Source: an uncultured Clostridia bacterium (GTDB lineage: Bacteria > Bacillota > Clostridia > Saccharofermentanales > Saccharofermentanaceae). From it: DNA of 14,193 bases. Numbering within the stretch: position 1 is the stretch's first letter; each line of letters begins with the position of its first letter. Below are positions 13,941 to 14,193 of the stretch, piece after piece. A model generated the notes under the pieces. That model ran no database searches and was not told the origin of the DNA. It worked only from the letters and a program-made list of their open reading frames with translations. The translations under genes were made by a program, and so were the position numbers. The DNA lies in assembly GCA_937876985.1 (NCBI GenBank), contig CALEFT010000038.1, forward strand, positions 1 through 14,193. Direction: 5' to 3'.

Positions 13941-13969
13941 ACTCTGTACGATTTACGTGCAGAGTTTTT
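13941..13969 (+). terminator. Intrinsic terminator after the TSCPD gene
   Basis: ACTCTGTACG (13941-13950) pairs with CGTGCAGAGT (13956-13965), ten pairs with one G-U, around an ATTTA loop, and runs into TTTTTGTTTG. Position 41 bases after the stop and the T-run make this a confident rho-independent terminator for the UPF0371-TSCPD unit. Confidence 0.88.
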
Positions 13970-13995
13970 GTTTGTGTTAACTGGTTCGTTGAGTT

Positions 13996-14180
13996 TTCTG
14001 ATAAAAATGGGATTTTGAGATTTTTATCGTAGTTGGAACAATGGCTTGTTGCTTGTAATTTAGCCTGGGTTACGATAAAAATTCATTTTTTTGAATTTTA
14101 TCGTAGTGTTTTTGTTATGAATGAGCCTTTTTATAGAAGCTGACTACGATAAGAATTGATTTTCTTGATTTTTATCGTAG
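13996..14180. repeat. Three 37-nt palindromic repeats at exact 74-nt period
   Basis: Copies lie at 13996-14032, 14070-14106 and 14144-14180. They align without gaps. The right arm TTTATCGTAG is identical in all three, and the left arm CTACGATAA is exact in copy 3 with one mismatch in copy 2 and three in copy 1. Stems are 9 bp in copy 1 (14000-14008 with 14020-14028), 14 bp with one bulged A in copy 2, and 13 bp with one G-U in copy 3; arms in the later copies co-vary to keep pairing. The two 37-base spacers are unrelated to each other. The array may continue beyond the window. There is no coding frame through it. No cas gene is in the window. Confidence 0.85.
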
Positions 14181-14193
14181 TTTTTCATGCTGG

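Noticed and set aside
13996..14180. CRISPR array call
   Set aside because: Repeat and spacer sizes fit, but copies differ at many positions, are nearly full-length palindromes, and no cas gene or further copies are visible. Kept as a palindromic repeat with a finding.

Overview
The window looks like a chromosomal segment of a low-to-moderate GC member of the Clostridia, most likely Lachnospiraceae or a close relative. This is inferred from the AGGAGG-type ribosome binding sites, the set of families (UPF0371/DUF1846, small TSCPD protein, PnuC, DUF4143-type ATPase remnant) and base composition; no rRNA or other taxonomic marker is present. All intact genes are on the + strand.

Bases 1-660 hold no intact gene. 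They contain a perfect 24-bp palindrome, the decayed C-terminal end of a DUF4143-type AAA ATPase (one in-frame stop, no N-terminal ATPase part), a strong hairpin terminator and a probable promoter. Next comes a membrane-anchored alpha/beta-hydrolase of the triacylglycerol-lipase/PGAP1-like kind (661-1860).

Bases 1954-6285 form a tightly packed signalling operon of four genes: a kinase-dead histidine-kinase paralogue, a sensor protein that stops where a kinase domain would begin, an intact histidine kinase, and an OmpR-type response regulator. The three membrane proteins share related membrane-proximal regions and look like products of duplication. The likely reading is one catalytic kinase with two non-catalytic sensor partners feeding one regulator. 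This is the most unusual coding locus in the window.

Bases 6392-8437 hold a separate unit with its own promoter, a compact three-way-junction RNA leader of no class I recognise, pnuC (vitamin/nucleoside transport) and a membrane O-acyltransferase. Bases 8500-12011 encode four exported proteins: two paralogous lipoproteins flank a small anchored protein and an anchored HEXXH metallopeptidase. Several have their own promoter or hairpin. Bases 12149-13900 encode a UPF0371 protein and a small TSCPD protein, ended by a strong terminator.

The last 200 bases contain three 37-nt palindromic repeats at an exact 74-nt period with unrelated 37-nt spacers, running to the window edge. Several starts were moved to an internal ATG with a good ribosome binding site (6530, 8500, 12149, 13652). 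All function calls come from reading motifs by eye; no database search was run.
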